Origin: Moniliophthora roreri
Lineage: Eukaryota > Basidiomycota > Agaricomycetes > Agaricales > Marasmiaceae
NCBI GenBank assembly: GCA_001466705.2
Contig: LATX02000233.1
Span: 124,001 to 188,000, forward strand
DNA length: 64,000 nucleotides
Reading direction: 5' to 3'
A program made the position numbers and the translations under genes. Positions 11,915 through 22,364 of the stretch are shown one piece after another (the stretch's first letter is position 1; each line of letters starts with the position of its first letter). A model generated the notes under the pieces. It was not told the DNA's origin. It saw only the letters and a program-made list of their open reading frames with translations, and did no database searches.

Positions 11915-13003
11915 CACGCCTTTAGAGACACTCTCTTCAACTTTACCCATTCAGTGCACATCGTCTACCACAGAAGTTCCTACAATTATTCCTTCTACGA
12001 CTTCAACGTCATACACAGCATCTTCACGCCCTTTTTTATCCACGCCCGCATTCTCTTCGTCATCTATCACTCTCGTCCCCACAAGTACATTGCCATTAGT
12101 AACCGGGACCGCTCTCTCTTCCACGCCTTCACATGACCTAACGGGCACTTTGACGGCTCATGCGAACGAAGACACCTCAATCGTACTCGCGCAGATCGCA
12201 TCACCTACCGCAACTCCGACCACTATTACAGATCCCGGCTCCGTCGATAAACCATATGGCCTTACCACTCAACGTCAAGTCGTCGTTTTCAGCAGCATTC
12301 TCGGTGTCCTCTTTACCTTTGCGGTAGCCAGCTTTATCGTCACCAGAACACAGCACGCCAATTGGTGGTGACGGCGTACTAGAAGGATTGGTTATGGCTT
12401 GGGTCGATGTATCGAAAAGGACATGGAGAAGGGACCATGGACCAAGTTGGCCAGCCAAAAATGCATTACGCAGCCTTCACCAACGCTGTCGATGTCTTAT
12501 CATCCATTCCATGATCCCATGTCGTCTCTCCGATCCTCGTTGATGGAACAACCTCAAACCTCGATGCAAGAAAAAGATACCGCGCGCTTGAGGAATAGAG
12601 TCTTGGATATCGTGCCGGATTTCCCCGGGAGTCGGTTTAGTGTTACGTCTTGGGTTCTGTGTATTCCGATTCCAAGTTTGTTATTGGCGAGGACGAAGAG
12701 GAAGGTGAGGAAGAGAAAGAAGAGGATTTTGCGCCGCTGCTCTCGCCGGAAGAGTTCTTTTCGTTACCTTCAACATCGACGATTGCGTCGAGACGTTCGA
12801 GAAAGAATAGTGCACCTGTGTTTGGAAGGAAGAGAAGGATTGCAGGGTTGAGTGTGGCGGAGTATCGAATGAGTAGGGCGGTGGCTGAACATCGGCTGAG
12901 TAGGACGCAAACGACAAGGAGAAAGTCGGCGGCAGTGAGGTTTACGCATAGAAAGTCGCATTTGGTGGTTTGTGCACCGACGGAAGATGGGAAGTGGATT
13001 TGA
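11915..13003 (+). pseudogene. Mucin-like membrane protein copy M2, decayed
   Basis: This is closely similar to M1 from its ectodomain (TPLETLSSTLPIQ) through the membrane segment (VVVFSSILGVLFTFAVASFI) to the basic tail ending DGKWI. It has lost the signal peptide: homology begins mid-ectodomain at about 11915 and the upstream sequence is unrelated to M1. An in-frame TGA follows NWW at about 12368-12371, just inside the cytoplasmic tail. A short deletion near 12650 shifts the frame before the acidic stretch. It lies tail-to-tail with the orphan S3 C-terminus. Confidence 0.85.
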
Positions 13004-13310
13004 TCACGCTACTTATGATTTACTACGATGGTAACGGAATCGGAAGTCATACACAAAATGTACAGTACATTTTTCTTTGATGTATACTATTCTTGCTTTA
13101 TGTCTTCGTGCCCTTCTGGTCTGTAATATGGCTAGCGAGCAGTCAAACATCTTGATTCGTACTGCAATGTTAGAACAAGGGCAACAAGTATGTTGCAGCT
13201 GAAGTTTATTCCGAACTCGAAGTGTTACGTTTCAAGGAAGTACGAATGGCTGCACTCGTGCAGAGAGTATGTACAATCATTGTGAAGATATCATGGCATA
13301 TGATTTTTAG

Positions 13311-13556
13311 ACAGCTTTATCCCGTGTTCTCTGCAACAGTTAACCAAATGGCCTCGTAAATCAATGTCTTTGTAGCGACTCCTTGACTCGACCAAGCACC
13401 CACGGCCTCGTCATTGAATTCTATCAACACCCTTGACTGACTGATGACCGATTTTACGGTCAAACTCGGCACATTCTCCACCAAGGCCATGGCAAATTTC
13501 GCGGGCAGGGTGGACAGATGTGTACACTCAAGGAGCAGTGACAAAAGGCTACACAG
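13311..13556 (-). pseudogene. STAND gene S3, 3' tail fragment
   Basis: This matches the last 75-80 codons of S2 (LLECTHLSTLPAKFAMALVE, VISQSRVLIEFNDEAVGAW) on the minus strand. Homology stops abruptly at about 13556, after which unrelated DNA carrying a MITE and the DUF7918 gene begins. The rest of the same gene resumes at 16853, so most of the S3 repeat region is missing. Confidence 0.8.
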
Positions 13557-14140
13557 ATGAAGGGCTGTAGTCCGGAGTTGGGGTGCGCATGGACCAGTCT
13601 AGGGCAGGTCAGGGTTGAGGGTTTTGGGAGTGTTGGTATTAGTGGGCATAGGGTTCACGTTACACTTGGCATCGAGGCGTTGAATCGTAGTGTTGAGGAG
13701 ACCTGGTCGAAGAATGACGTGACTCAAGCACTCAAGTCCGAGGAGTCGGCATCTTCTGGTCCGACACTCTGAACTGTACAGCCACACTGCCTTTGCGCTC
13801 AACGCAGGCTTCGACAACGTCCGCTTCTTACCCACCTCTCTGGTAAGTATTTACATTGATTAGAAATACTCTCATTTTTACCCTCAGCAAATAGCCACAA
13901 GGCTCTTTACCGACAGCTTCCTTTACCGACAGTTTCTTTCAAATGACATTGATGTTGGTCACAACTGGGTTATAACACCACCACGGTGACGGGGGGTTAT
14001 GACCTGGTTACGAGGGGATTCTGACTAGGATTTAATAGAATCATATTCTCCAATGGCATAAACAAAAGGTTAAATTCTCAAGGTACGATTATATACATGG
14101 TTCTACTTACACAAAACTGACAGGAAATGGGTGGTGGGTG
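13557..14140. other. Unassigned insert within S3, no gene seen
   Basis: This is non-family DNA between the S3 tail and the next open frames. I find no confident gene, RNA or terminal repeat. A plus-strand frame to 13772 and a minus-strand frame at 13599-13835 are unremarkable. Confidence 0.4.
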
Positions 14141-14359
14141 TCATACTCCCTGATAATCCGTTATAATTCTTCCCAGGTTTTGCTGATGGAGTACTTTGTT
14201 GGTCGGCTGCGCGTCTTCTGCACCTGTACTTGTTGTGGAGGCCTCAGCATCAAGTTTTGCTTTCTTTGTCGACTTTGTCGGCTTCGCTGCCACAGGTACG
14301 CCGTTGTCTTCCGTGTCTGAGGCTTTTCGCTTGGATGAAGAGGTGCGTTTTGGAGGCAT
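14141..14359 (-). CDS. Lys/Ser-rich open frame, possible 5' gene fragment
   Basis: A 72-residue frame starts MPPKRTSSSKRKASDTED and continues with KPTKSTKKAKLD, the composition typical of a basic nuclear N-terminus with localisation signals. The remainder (PTNKVLHQQNLGRIITDY) then stops. It looks like the first exon of a nuclear protein whose body is missing, or is cut by the adjacent TIR element that starts 44 bp upstream of its Met. The function is not recognisable. Confidence 0.3.
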   Translation of the reverse strand: MPPKRTSSSKRKASDTEDNGVPVAAKPTKSTKKAKLDAEASTTSTGAEDAQPTNKVLHQQNLGRIITDYQGV

Positions 14360-14402
14360 GGACTACAAAGGGCTTTGACGACAAGGTCGAAGGGGCAATA
14401 AT

Positions 14403-15044
14403 AGGACCCCCGATAATAGGTGGTGAGGCCGTTCGGAGGTTTGGACAAAAACTGGGCCTGAAGGGTCCAACAGCCGTCCCGGATTTGGACAAGAACTGGC
14501 CCGCTGCAGGCGGAAGCCGGATCCAGGACAGATGTCAATGTACACTCGAATAGGTAGGTAGGTACTGGAAGTACTGGAGCGCTGCATCAGAACACAACGG
14601 CCACCGGCTTATTTCCTCACTGTTGCGCTTCCTGAAGTCTTTCAACGTGATAAACTCGGTAACTGGAATCTGGGGTGAAGGAAGAATATCCTTCAGGCTC
14701 GGAGGTAGCTGGATTGTACGCAAGAGTTCATCGACAACATATAGAGGTGGGTTGTTATAAACCTTCCCTGTCCCGATCCACTCGTCACGCGGAAAAACAG
14801 GCTGCCTGGTGAGGTCATTTAGGGATACACGGTGGTGTAGAGTATTCAGATAGGTAGCAAAGGGTAGCAAAAAAGGTGATTTTTCATTTACAAGTCTGAA
14901 TTAAACATACGTGCTAATCTCTGTGGTTGTGGCAGCAGGGGGCGACCATTGTCCTATACGGAGGCCGTTCGGTGGTTTGGACAAAAAGCTGGCGAGAGGC
15001 CCAAAACTGGGTGTGGACAAAAGGTGGCCATTATCGGGGGTCCT
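14403..15044. mobile_element. 642-bp TIR (MITE-like) element with 8-bp target duplication
   Basis: The ends are inverted copies of AGGACCCCCGATAATRG (14403 onward and 15028-15044). Inside each end a second inverted segment contains TTTGGACAAAAACTGGGCC-like sequence. The flanks are GCAATAAT (14395-14402) and GCAACAAT (15045-15052), an 8-bp duplication with one mismatch. An 8-bp duplication fits hAT-like and some related superfamilies; no transposase is visible. Confidence 0.65.
14535..14870 (-). CDS. Unrecognised 111-residue open frame inside the MITE-like element
   Basis: The frame contains RDEWIGTGKVYNNPPLYVVD and ISRWPLCSDAALQYFQYLP. It has no motif I recognise, and it occupies most of the element interior. 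It could be a captured gene fragment or a transposase remnant. Coding status is uncertain. Confidence 0.25.
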   Translation of the reverse strand: MLPFATYLNTLHHRVSLNDLTRQPVFPRDEWIGTGKVYNNPPLYVVDELLRTIQLPPSLKDILPSPQIPVTEFITLKDFRKRNSEEISRWPLCSDAALQYFQYLPTYSSVH

Positions 15045-15243
15045 GCAACAATCAGCTCAGGCCTCAGGGCGGGTCCGCCATTGTCCCTACGTGGAAATTC
15101 AACATGCCAGGCATCTAAATGCTGGCCAGCAGTTCACCCTTTAAATATTCGACCAGGTCTACTGTAATATTCGTGCTACTCATTCTTTTCGACCCGCTCT
15201 GGCAGCTTTTGTGGATAAATAACTTTCATCAATCTCGCACAAT

Positions 15244-16402
15244 ATGGTCCAACATCGCGGCTTCACAGCATGCATCCTAGATGTCGAAACCGGTCACCCT
15301 CTCCCTGAATATCATACCTTGCTGAATCCGGACAAAAATCAGGTTACATGTTGGATTCCGAGTAGAGAGGAGCAGGTGCTAATAACTATGCTATTTACTT
15401 GGATTTGGCTGATGTGTGTTGTCTTGTTCAGAAGTTCTCGGTTTATTGGGAGGACCTGGGAGGAGGTGTTGATACTTGCGGTTTTATTCTTGTGGACGGC
15501 GTCGTCGGTACTGTGAAATTGTGCTTCTGCATACCACCCTTGTCGCTGACAGAGACATTCAGTACCTGGTAGATTCCTCTTCGGCTTTGGAAGCACCCGT
15601 CATTCAGGCATTCAGATCTCTGAGAACATGGAGAAACCTTTCACGTTTCGCAAGGTTGTCGAGCACACCAGTACGCATTACTCCGTTTATAGGCTCGTAT
15701 ATTGGGTACTCAAGCTATCCTTTAGACTCGCTTTCATCTTCGACGAAAAATGCAGGGATGATTATTTTGAAAATAAAACGCGTTAAACGACGTAACACAC
15801 GTCCACCTGATGAACTACCAATTGCAAGGGCGACGCAGGCAGGACGTCAAGTAGGGGACATGTATGTCGGGTAGGTCTTCCTTGACAAGATCTACAGTCT
15901 GTTGTCTGATTAGATTCTCTTTAGATTTGGTGAAGAACGCACTAGCCAGCGATACAGCTTTACTTGGGATGTCGAACCCTATGATCACGACAATCCTCCC
16001 GGTGAAAGGGGCATACGCACCTACGTGTCTTTTGTGTTTAGGTATCGGCCCTTAGGCAAGTGCATGCCCATTATCGTCAATCATAAGTTACTGAGCGAGG
16101 CTTCAGAATTTTTCCAAGCGCGGAGCATAGCGGAAACCCCATCAGCTCCCCGCGTTTCTATCCTTGCTCCTCTCCCGCGACATCCTCCTGCACATGTGCC
16201 AAGAGCACCCGTCAGACGCATTTCAAGCGCTCCAGCTGTGCCCAGCTCCGAGCTATCTTCATCAAGCGCGCCACTTTCAGCTTCGAAATCGTCGATGAAG
16301 AAGAACCAACGCCCGGATCCCAACTCTCCTTCAAGTCCTTTAGTCTGTATACCTGGTGCTTCCGGTGGAGTTCCTTCAATTGATCTGAATTTAGACAAAT
16401 AA
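15244..16402 (+). CDS. DUF7918-family protein (intact)
   Basis: Five exons keep phase: 15244-15375, 15432-15507, 15563-15670, 15726-15870 and 15925-16402, giving about 312 residues. The N-terminus MVQHRGFTACILDVETG HPLPEY and the later VPGRFLFGFG, VGFGEERTS and VSFVFRYRPL segments follow the order seen in the DUF7918 family of agaricomycete proteins of unknown function. The disordered Ser/Pro-rich C-terminus ends IDLNLDK, a common ending in that family. The introns are 50-60 nt with standard borders. The gene sits between two pieces of the broken STAND gene S3, so it arrived with, or was exposed by, a rearrangement. No biochemical role is known to me. Confidence 0.75.
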
Positions 16403-16852
16403 ACCGTACGTTCATCTATTGAACGTTAAGGTTTTGGTTAGTATTTTCGCTTTCTCTGCGCGCGGCGCTTGCTGAACCGCTGCCCAAGACACCCGACACC
16501 TATCGACGTCTACCCCAGTGAGATGCGTAGGACTACCTCGCGGATGACAAACGACACAAACCTTCCTGGTGTAGCCTTTATTCGTTTCGACCCCCGAGCA
16601 GATCTCGACAACAATCGCATCACAGTCCCACTGGAATGAGTCAGACGTCACTCGGCACGAATTGCAATGACCCTTTCCAAATCCTCCCTGATTTTCTGCT
16701 CTTACTATTGCTATCTAACAACGCCTGCCATTCTTTCTAATCGTTCCTCCTCTCACGTCCTCGTCAATCCCTCGCGCTACCTTTCCCGTGTTTTGTTTTT
16801 GAATTGAATTGAAAGCTGTTTCTGTTTTTGAAATAAGTTCTCCTACTTGCTA
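16403..16852. other. Intergenic, no gene seen
   Basis: This lies between the end of the DUF7918 gene and the resumption of S3 homology. I see only pyrimidine-rich stretches and no gene. Confidence 0.4.
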
Positions 16853-17959
16853 TCACTGCCAAATCCTGTATGTTCCGTAAGTTGAGATCTTGACATACCA
16901 TTTCCTACACCCGACTGAAGGCAGTGTGCTGGCCACCAGTACACTGCATAGTCGAAGAGACCTGGCGTGGATGGGAGTGCGTTGTGGATACCATAACTGT
17001 CGCTCAAAAATTGAGCGCCATGTGCGTGAAGTATGGATGAGATGGACTAAGCAGATTTCGGCCAGAAGGGAGTGACAGCGAATCGGAGAGTATTCATCAT
17101 CCATTGATTGGAAGAATTCTCTGACGGACGGATGAGCAAAGCGAAAGGCATCAGCTGCTTCGTCGTGAATGATCAGATTTCGGCAGATAGCAAGCACCTG
17201 TTCTGCTATCAGCTCTTCTGGTGGCTCATCGCTATGCTCCCAGCGCCTTGGGTTCGCGGACATAGCGGAAGGTAGAGCCATTGTCCCGTTCCCTGGAGTA
17301 TATCTCGCTTATGATGATTATGATACCCTTGATACGGAAGTGGAGATATCCAGTCAAGGATTTTCGTTCGTTCAGAATCTGGTGCTAGGTAAATAGGCGT
17401 CCAAACCAGACTGGAAATCCAACGTACCCTCCAGTTGATCTTTGATGTTTGAGATATCAATCGCCATCCTTTGGATTGGTCCGTCGATCGACGCTAGCAT
17501 TTGCTTGAGGTTGTCGTGCATCTCCACTTGTCCTGCGAATGTAAACATAAGTAGAGCGACTCGTTTACCATGGCACAGTTCAAGTCACCTTCAGTGGCCA
17601 CAGCTCGATCTACAAATTGCATGAATATCAGAACATAGAAAGAGAGTGAACCACCCACGTCGAGCATCCAACAAATTGGTGTATCTGTCGACTTCATCTT
17701 CGCCTTTCTCAATAGACGTTAGCTGTTTCCTGAAGTCATCATGTGTTTCGAATGCGCTTCCCAGATGACGCCCTGACACGAATAAGGTCCGGGATACGGG
17801 GAATGGGGGAAGATATGCTCTCACGAAGTGTATTCTTCTGGAAGTATGCTTTGGCTTGTGCGAGATAGGTCAAGATTTCGGCATAAACGCGAATCGGAAC
17901 ACTTCGCAGACACGTTTCTCCCATGTAAATAGAGCCGCTCCAGTAACCGAGATTGCGGA
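16853..17959 (-). pseudogene. STAND gene S3, middle and N-terminal exons, NACHT core deleted
   Basis: The segment 16870-17272 matches the post-NACHT region of S2 (SANPRRWEHSDEPPEELIAE, FRFAHPSVREF). At about 17272-17280 it jumps directly to sequence 5' of the S2 P-loop (GYHNHHKRDILQGTGQWL). About 1 kb encoding Walker A through Walker B and the first half of the following exon is deleted. Upstream exons equivalent to S2 exons 3-6 follow to 17959, where the TIR transposon interrupts exon 3 at DNA equivalent to S2 9550. The gene cannot make a working NTPase. Confidence 0.8.
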
Positions 17960-18067
17960 GGAGTCCATGTAGGAATATAGTGATACATACCGAGGATGCC
18001 ACCCCGTCCCATTTTAATACATCCCGCATAGGGAATGGCCTTGAGGAATGATAATTACCCTATAATG

Positions 18068-18583
18068 TGTTGAAGCACTGTACCTGTACTATACTAAACT
18101 AGGTACATTAGGAACACTAGTTAATGTATTACTTGCGTCTGTGATCAACTACGGAACTTACAAAGTACGTTCCTGAGCTTCTCTGGAGCTTGCACTACAG
18201 TCATAGGAGTGCTCCCTCGTCCAGTAGGAGTATTGTAGCCTCATGCACAATACAGTAGAACACATGTAGAATTCATGTATAGTTCCTTCCACTGTCAGAG
18301 GATTGTATTGTGTCTCTCCAAGACACATTATTCTTGGATACTTTGTCTCACAAGTATTCAGTAGCTTACATTTATAGTTTACTAGGTTTCACCGTTTATC
18401 CACGGAACTTATCCTTTAGAGTAGTATAAAAGCAAGCATGTATGTAGCTACATTCTTCAGTTCAATTTACATTGACTACTCTGCACATTGCACTTCTACA
18501 ACCCTCAAGGTTATAACAAGCTCTCGTACAAATGTGAGTTGAGCACACTCCACTGCGCTTTACGTCTCCATTCTGTCTCAACA
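18068..18583 (+). repeat. Solo LTR nested in the T1 left arm
   Basis: A 516-bp segment, absent from the right arm at the equivalent place, starts TGTTGAAG and ends CTCAACA. It is flanked by a perfect 5-bp duplication, TAATG (18063-18067 and 18584-18588). It contains TATAAAAG near 18426. These are the features of an LTR left by recombination of an LTR retrotransposon. The orientation is inferred from the TATA element. It differs from the gypsy LTR at 27506. Confidence 0.85.
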
Positions 18584-19658
18584 TAATGGGCGTCAGGGGT
18601 GAATGATAATTTTGCTGGCCATGTGGTTTTGGCTACCCAGCACCAGCGATGCTCTCTCCCTTTCCCGCCATGTACGCATTATCATTCAGTGACCCACATG
18701 TCACTCGTTCCTCCCCTTTATTTCTCTTAATTATTATTCGACCTCTTCCCTCATTATATGCTCCAAAAAGCGAATAATTATACCTCTTTTCTCGTCTGAA
18801 TTATCATCCACAGTGTTCCATTCCTAGTTCTGCCTCTGTTGTCTCCCCGCCAATATTATTTCATCTCAACTCTTTGCTGAATTATTACTTGTGTGGCTCT
18901 GGAAGGCATTCTGTTGTCCTTGATTAGTCTCTTTAATTTCTCATCCGTCTCCAAGCTCATTATTATTTGCTGTCCCATAGCGCCGCCGCCATTCCATATA
19001 TTCTTTTTTCCATGCCTTGCTCAATTATAATGTGGCCCATGCTGGAAGCTCTGGTAGTCATCCAGTGAGTAATTATCGTAATTTAGGCATGCCCGTACTC
19101 ATTATCATTCGTTATCCAGTCCCTTCAGCGCCGCCTCACTTCACTCATTTCCCTCCCCTTGCATCTTGCATAATTATAACTGGAATCTCCAGTGGTCGTT
19201 CGGCGATTGCACATTACTATCCAGCTATGCCTGCATTCATTATTATTTCATTCAGCACATTTTCACCACTCGCTCTTTCCTGCGTCATTCCCTATATTTT
19301 ACTTTCTCGTGCCTTGCTCGATTATAATCCTGTTGATGGTGAACGCTCTGGGCTTGATTTCTCTGCCCCTTCTCTGCATATTTTCCTTCCTCCATGTCCT
19401 GGTCAATTATTATTCGTTCTGCGTGTGAAGCGTTCGGTGAGCGAACATTATCATTGAGGTGTTTTCCACCTCATTAACATTTGGTTTACAGCTTAATTTC
19501 CCTGCCCTTGTTCCGTATATTTTCCCTTTCACTTGCCCTGGGTCAATTATCATTTGCTTTGCTCAGGACCAAGCAGCTTTTGTGAATATTTGGTAAGTAA
19601 TCACAATAAATAACGTTTTCGGACTTGATATTGTTTATCACCACGCACAGACGGTATG

Positions 19659-19740
19659 GTACCAGTGGCTTAGAGGTCGAAGTGATAATCACATACCGTT
19701 ACATTATAGCTGCAAAAGATACTGGTTCGAATCCATGTCG
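19659..19740 (+). other. tRNA-like segment (Pol III A and B boxes) in the T1 left arm
   Basis: An A-box match, TGGCTTAGAGG (19666-19676), and a perfect B box, GGTTCGAATCC (19724-19734), are 47 bp apart as in tRNA genes. The T-stem and acceptor pairing are poor, so this is not a functional tRNA gene; it is tRNA-derived or mimics one. Confidence 0.5.
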
Positions 19741-19885
19741 GTGCTCATTCGCATGCAGCCTTGAATTTTTTCCCCCGTGTACTCTTTATCATTCAAGCTA
19801 TCCTATGGTGTGAATTATTATTCTCCTTCATCCTGCATTATTTTCTGCACCTCACAATCACTGCATACCCATTATCATTTACACC

Positions 19886-22364
19886 TATACACACTTTGAT
19901 GCATTATTAGAGGTGAAATTATTTTGTCAAGTTACATATCACGTCGAGTAGTACATGACTACACTGGTGTACAATAATATGACTACGTTTCGTCATCTTC
20001 GGGCTCGGCATCATTGTCGCCCTCCGTATCTAAATCCAACTCGACCTCTATAGTGTTCAGATTACTCAGTTCCCGTTCGGGGTATGTGCAGGTCCCGCTT
20101 CTACTCAAGTTACTGCACAATCTGTGCAAGGTACGTTCTACTTTCATAATAGCTAATAATGGTCGCTAACGTTTTCCCTTCCTGTGATTTGCCCTGTTCG
20201 CTATATATTTGTTCCGATCCCGACAGCTGCTCAACAGCCTCTACCACTGCCGCCGATGGTCCAGATGACGGGTGAGACCAGAGTAGTCAGCAGTCCTCTT
20301 GATGTCACTGATTTTGTCGTTCGTCTTGGTTGTGGCATGCTCTTTTCCTGAAGATGCATATCCTTTCCAATCTATTATGACATACGATGTACTCTGCCGT
20401 TCCAATTGCTGTGGTCATATATCCTTTTCTTGATGAAATTGCCGCTGTATTTGTTTGATCCTCATAAACTTACAAAATCTGAAGTGTCGTATCTACTTCT
20501 GTGATACTTATATAAAATCTATATTGTGTTTCTCCCAAACATGAAGATGAGAGCCCATGACAGCCACTGGTCCTCACGGGCTTGGTCAAAGCCTTGGAGT
20601 GCTTTGGTGGTGAAATACTGAGAGAAATCTGGCCCAAAAATGGCAGTTTTGCATGAGATTTTTGTGATGTCACAGGCAGCGCGGCAAGTGGTCGAAACCA
20701 AAATTTCATTTTCCTGGGCACAAATCACACCCTTGTTCGAAGTGCTCGAAATGCTATAGTAGTCTTGGAACGAAGGTTTGCTATCTGCTTGAACTGGACA
20801 AGAATGAGTACATTTGGACACATCTGACATCTGGAGATTAGCACTGGCTGACACTGAATAGGTGCCTGTCACAGAACGGCACTCCGGACCATTTCCACGA
20901 CAAACTTGTTTTTGTCATACCTCGCTTATACATTGACCATCATCGTTCAAAAGTGTACCATGATCACCAGAATATCTTCAAGTTCAGATTCACCAAGTAT
21001 CATGTTGGCATATGGTCTAATGAAAAAGTCAAGCAGGATCAGCCTTCAAACCCGACTTCACTCGTGCTTTCATTCGAACTATCATCTTCTTTCATGCCTC
21101 GACAGCGACTCTACAATACCTCTGCCGAAAAAAAAAAAGTTAATGCAGACAAGAGTCTTAGATGGTACTATAAGTGAGTTTCAGCCTTATTTGTTCATTC
21201 ATGATTGTTTAAAATTAGTTAGAAATTGAGAGGCAATAAATGCCCAACAAAGAGTAAAGTCAGCCTTTCCCCTCAACGACCATCGGAATCCTTTCTTACA
21301 TTAGAGTTAGACCTTCAATCGAGCCATGGGATAACTCCTCACCCCAAAAGTCGACAGCAAGCTCTGATAATCACGTTGAGAGTCAGCACAAGGTGGAGGG
21401 GCCCCCGTTCCGGTGCGTTGCAACAATATTATTTTCAATCTCAAATCTCATTGATATTCTGCAGATATAAATCTAAGAAAGATGAAGAAGACTATTGGAG
21501 GATGAAGCTCTCCTGCATTGAGCAAAGATTTATCTGTACAGGCTCTAGAAAGGGATCCAACCATCACTTTGCTCAATCGTTGTACGATGCGGCAGTCACT
21601 GCACCCGATGATGACAAGGCCAAACAGCTACTCGAAGGAATACATGACCGTTTGGAGAAGTTACGCAACTACGTATACAGGTGTCAAGGACTAGTGCTTG
21701 ATCACATCAGCAACTGAGAGGTGTATAGGGAGTTCGAGGATCTACGGCTCAGAATCAGCAGCTGTGAAGAAGGCGGACATAGCTCAGAAGAAGGCCCAGG
21801 GTCAGAGGAAAGATCAGAGTCATGCACCGAAGACAAGGAAGACGGGAGGGCAACAGCGAAAGTGAACGCGTAATTGGTATTTACTGTAGTATCTTGTACT
21901 TTTTTTGGCATCTATTATTGTTCTTAGTATCCTTGATATGTTTCTTGCAATTGCTGTTGTGTTAATCAAAAAAGTACTTTAGAATATTATGTCGAACTTT
22001 ATCTAATTGAACGGTATCAGCTATGTGATGTTTCACTACCAGCGCCCTCGTAGCTAAATGGCCACGTGTCCTCACGTGTTGACACGCAGAGTCCTGATTC
22101 AAATCCAGATACATCTGAAGGGTGTGGATGTCTGGAACCTTTCATCTAAACCTTTCTCTCGCTAACTCCGTGTAAAGTGTTTAATATGGTGTATCCAGTA
22201 TACAAAGGCCAACCGATTAATGCTATTCAACTTAGAATACAAATTCCATCTTATTATACAGCCGTACGGAGCAGCCATCGGTTCTGCAGAGTGTAATAAA
22301 AAATTGATCCATATCTTTTTTTTTTCCTCAAGATATCATCCAAAGCCTCTTCTAACAAGGTGCA
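19886..22364. other. T1 interior, degenerate open frames
   Basis: No recognisable transposase is present. Frames worth noting are a minus-strand 117-residue frame (20519-20872, Cys-rich, with GPDFSQYFTTKALQGF), a minus-strand acidic C-terminus-like stretch ending near 19984 (VELDLDTEGDNDAEPEDDET), and a plus-strand frame at 21226-21717 with LLEGIHDRLEKLRNYVYRCQ followed by an acidic Ser/Glu tail. They may be remnants of the element's proteins. Confidence 0.3.
22051..22106 (+). other. tRNA-like segment in the T1 interior
   Basis: A-box-like TAGCTAAATGG (22051-22061) and B-box-like GATTCAAATCC (22096-22106) are at tRNA spacing. Stem pairing is incomplete, so it is probably tRNA-derived. Confidence 0.35.

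Larger units (their letters stand above)
17960..19885 (+). repeat. T1 left inverted arm
   Basis: This is homologous, in inverse orientation, to 22365-23723. Matching landmarks in order include CTCTCTCCCTTTCCC, GTGTGGCTCTGGAAGG, CGTTATCCAG and TCACTTCACT. The extra length comes from the solo LTR at 18068-18583. Confidence 0.8.

Noticed and set aside
19659..19740. Functional tRNA gene
   Set aside because: A and B boxes are present, but acceptor and T-stem pairing fail.
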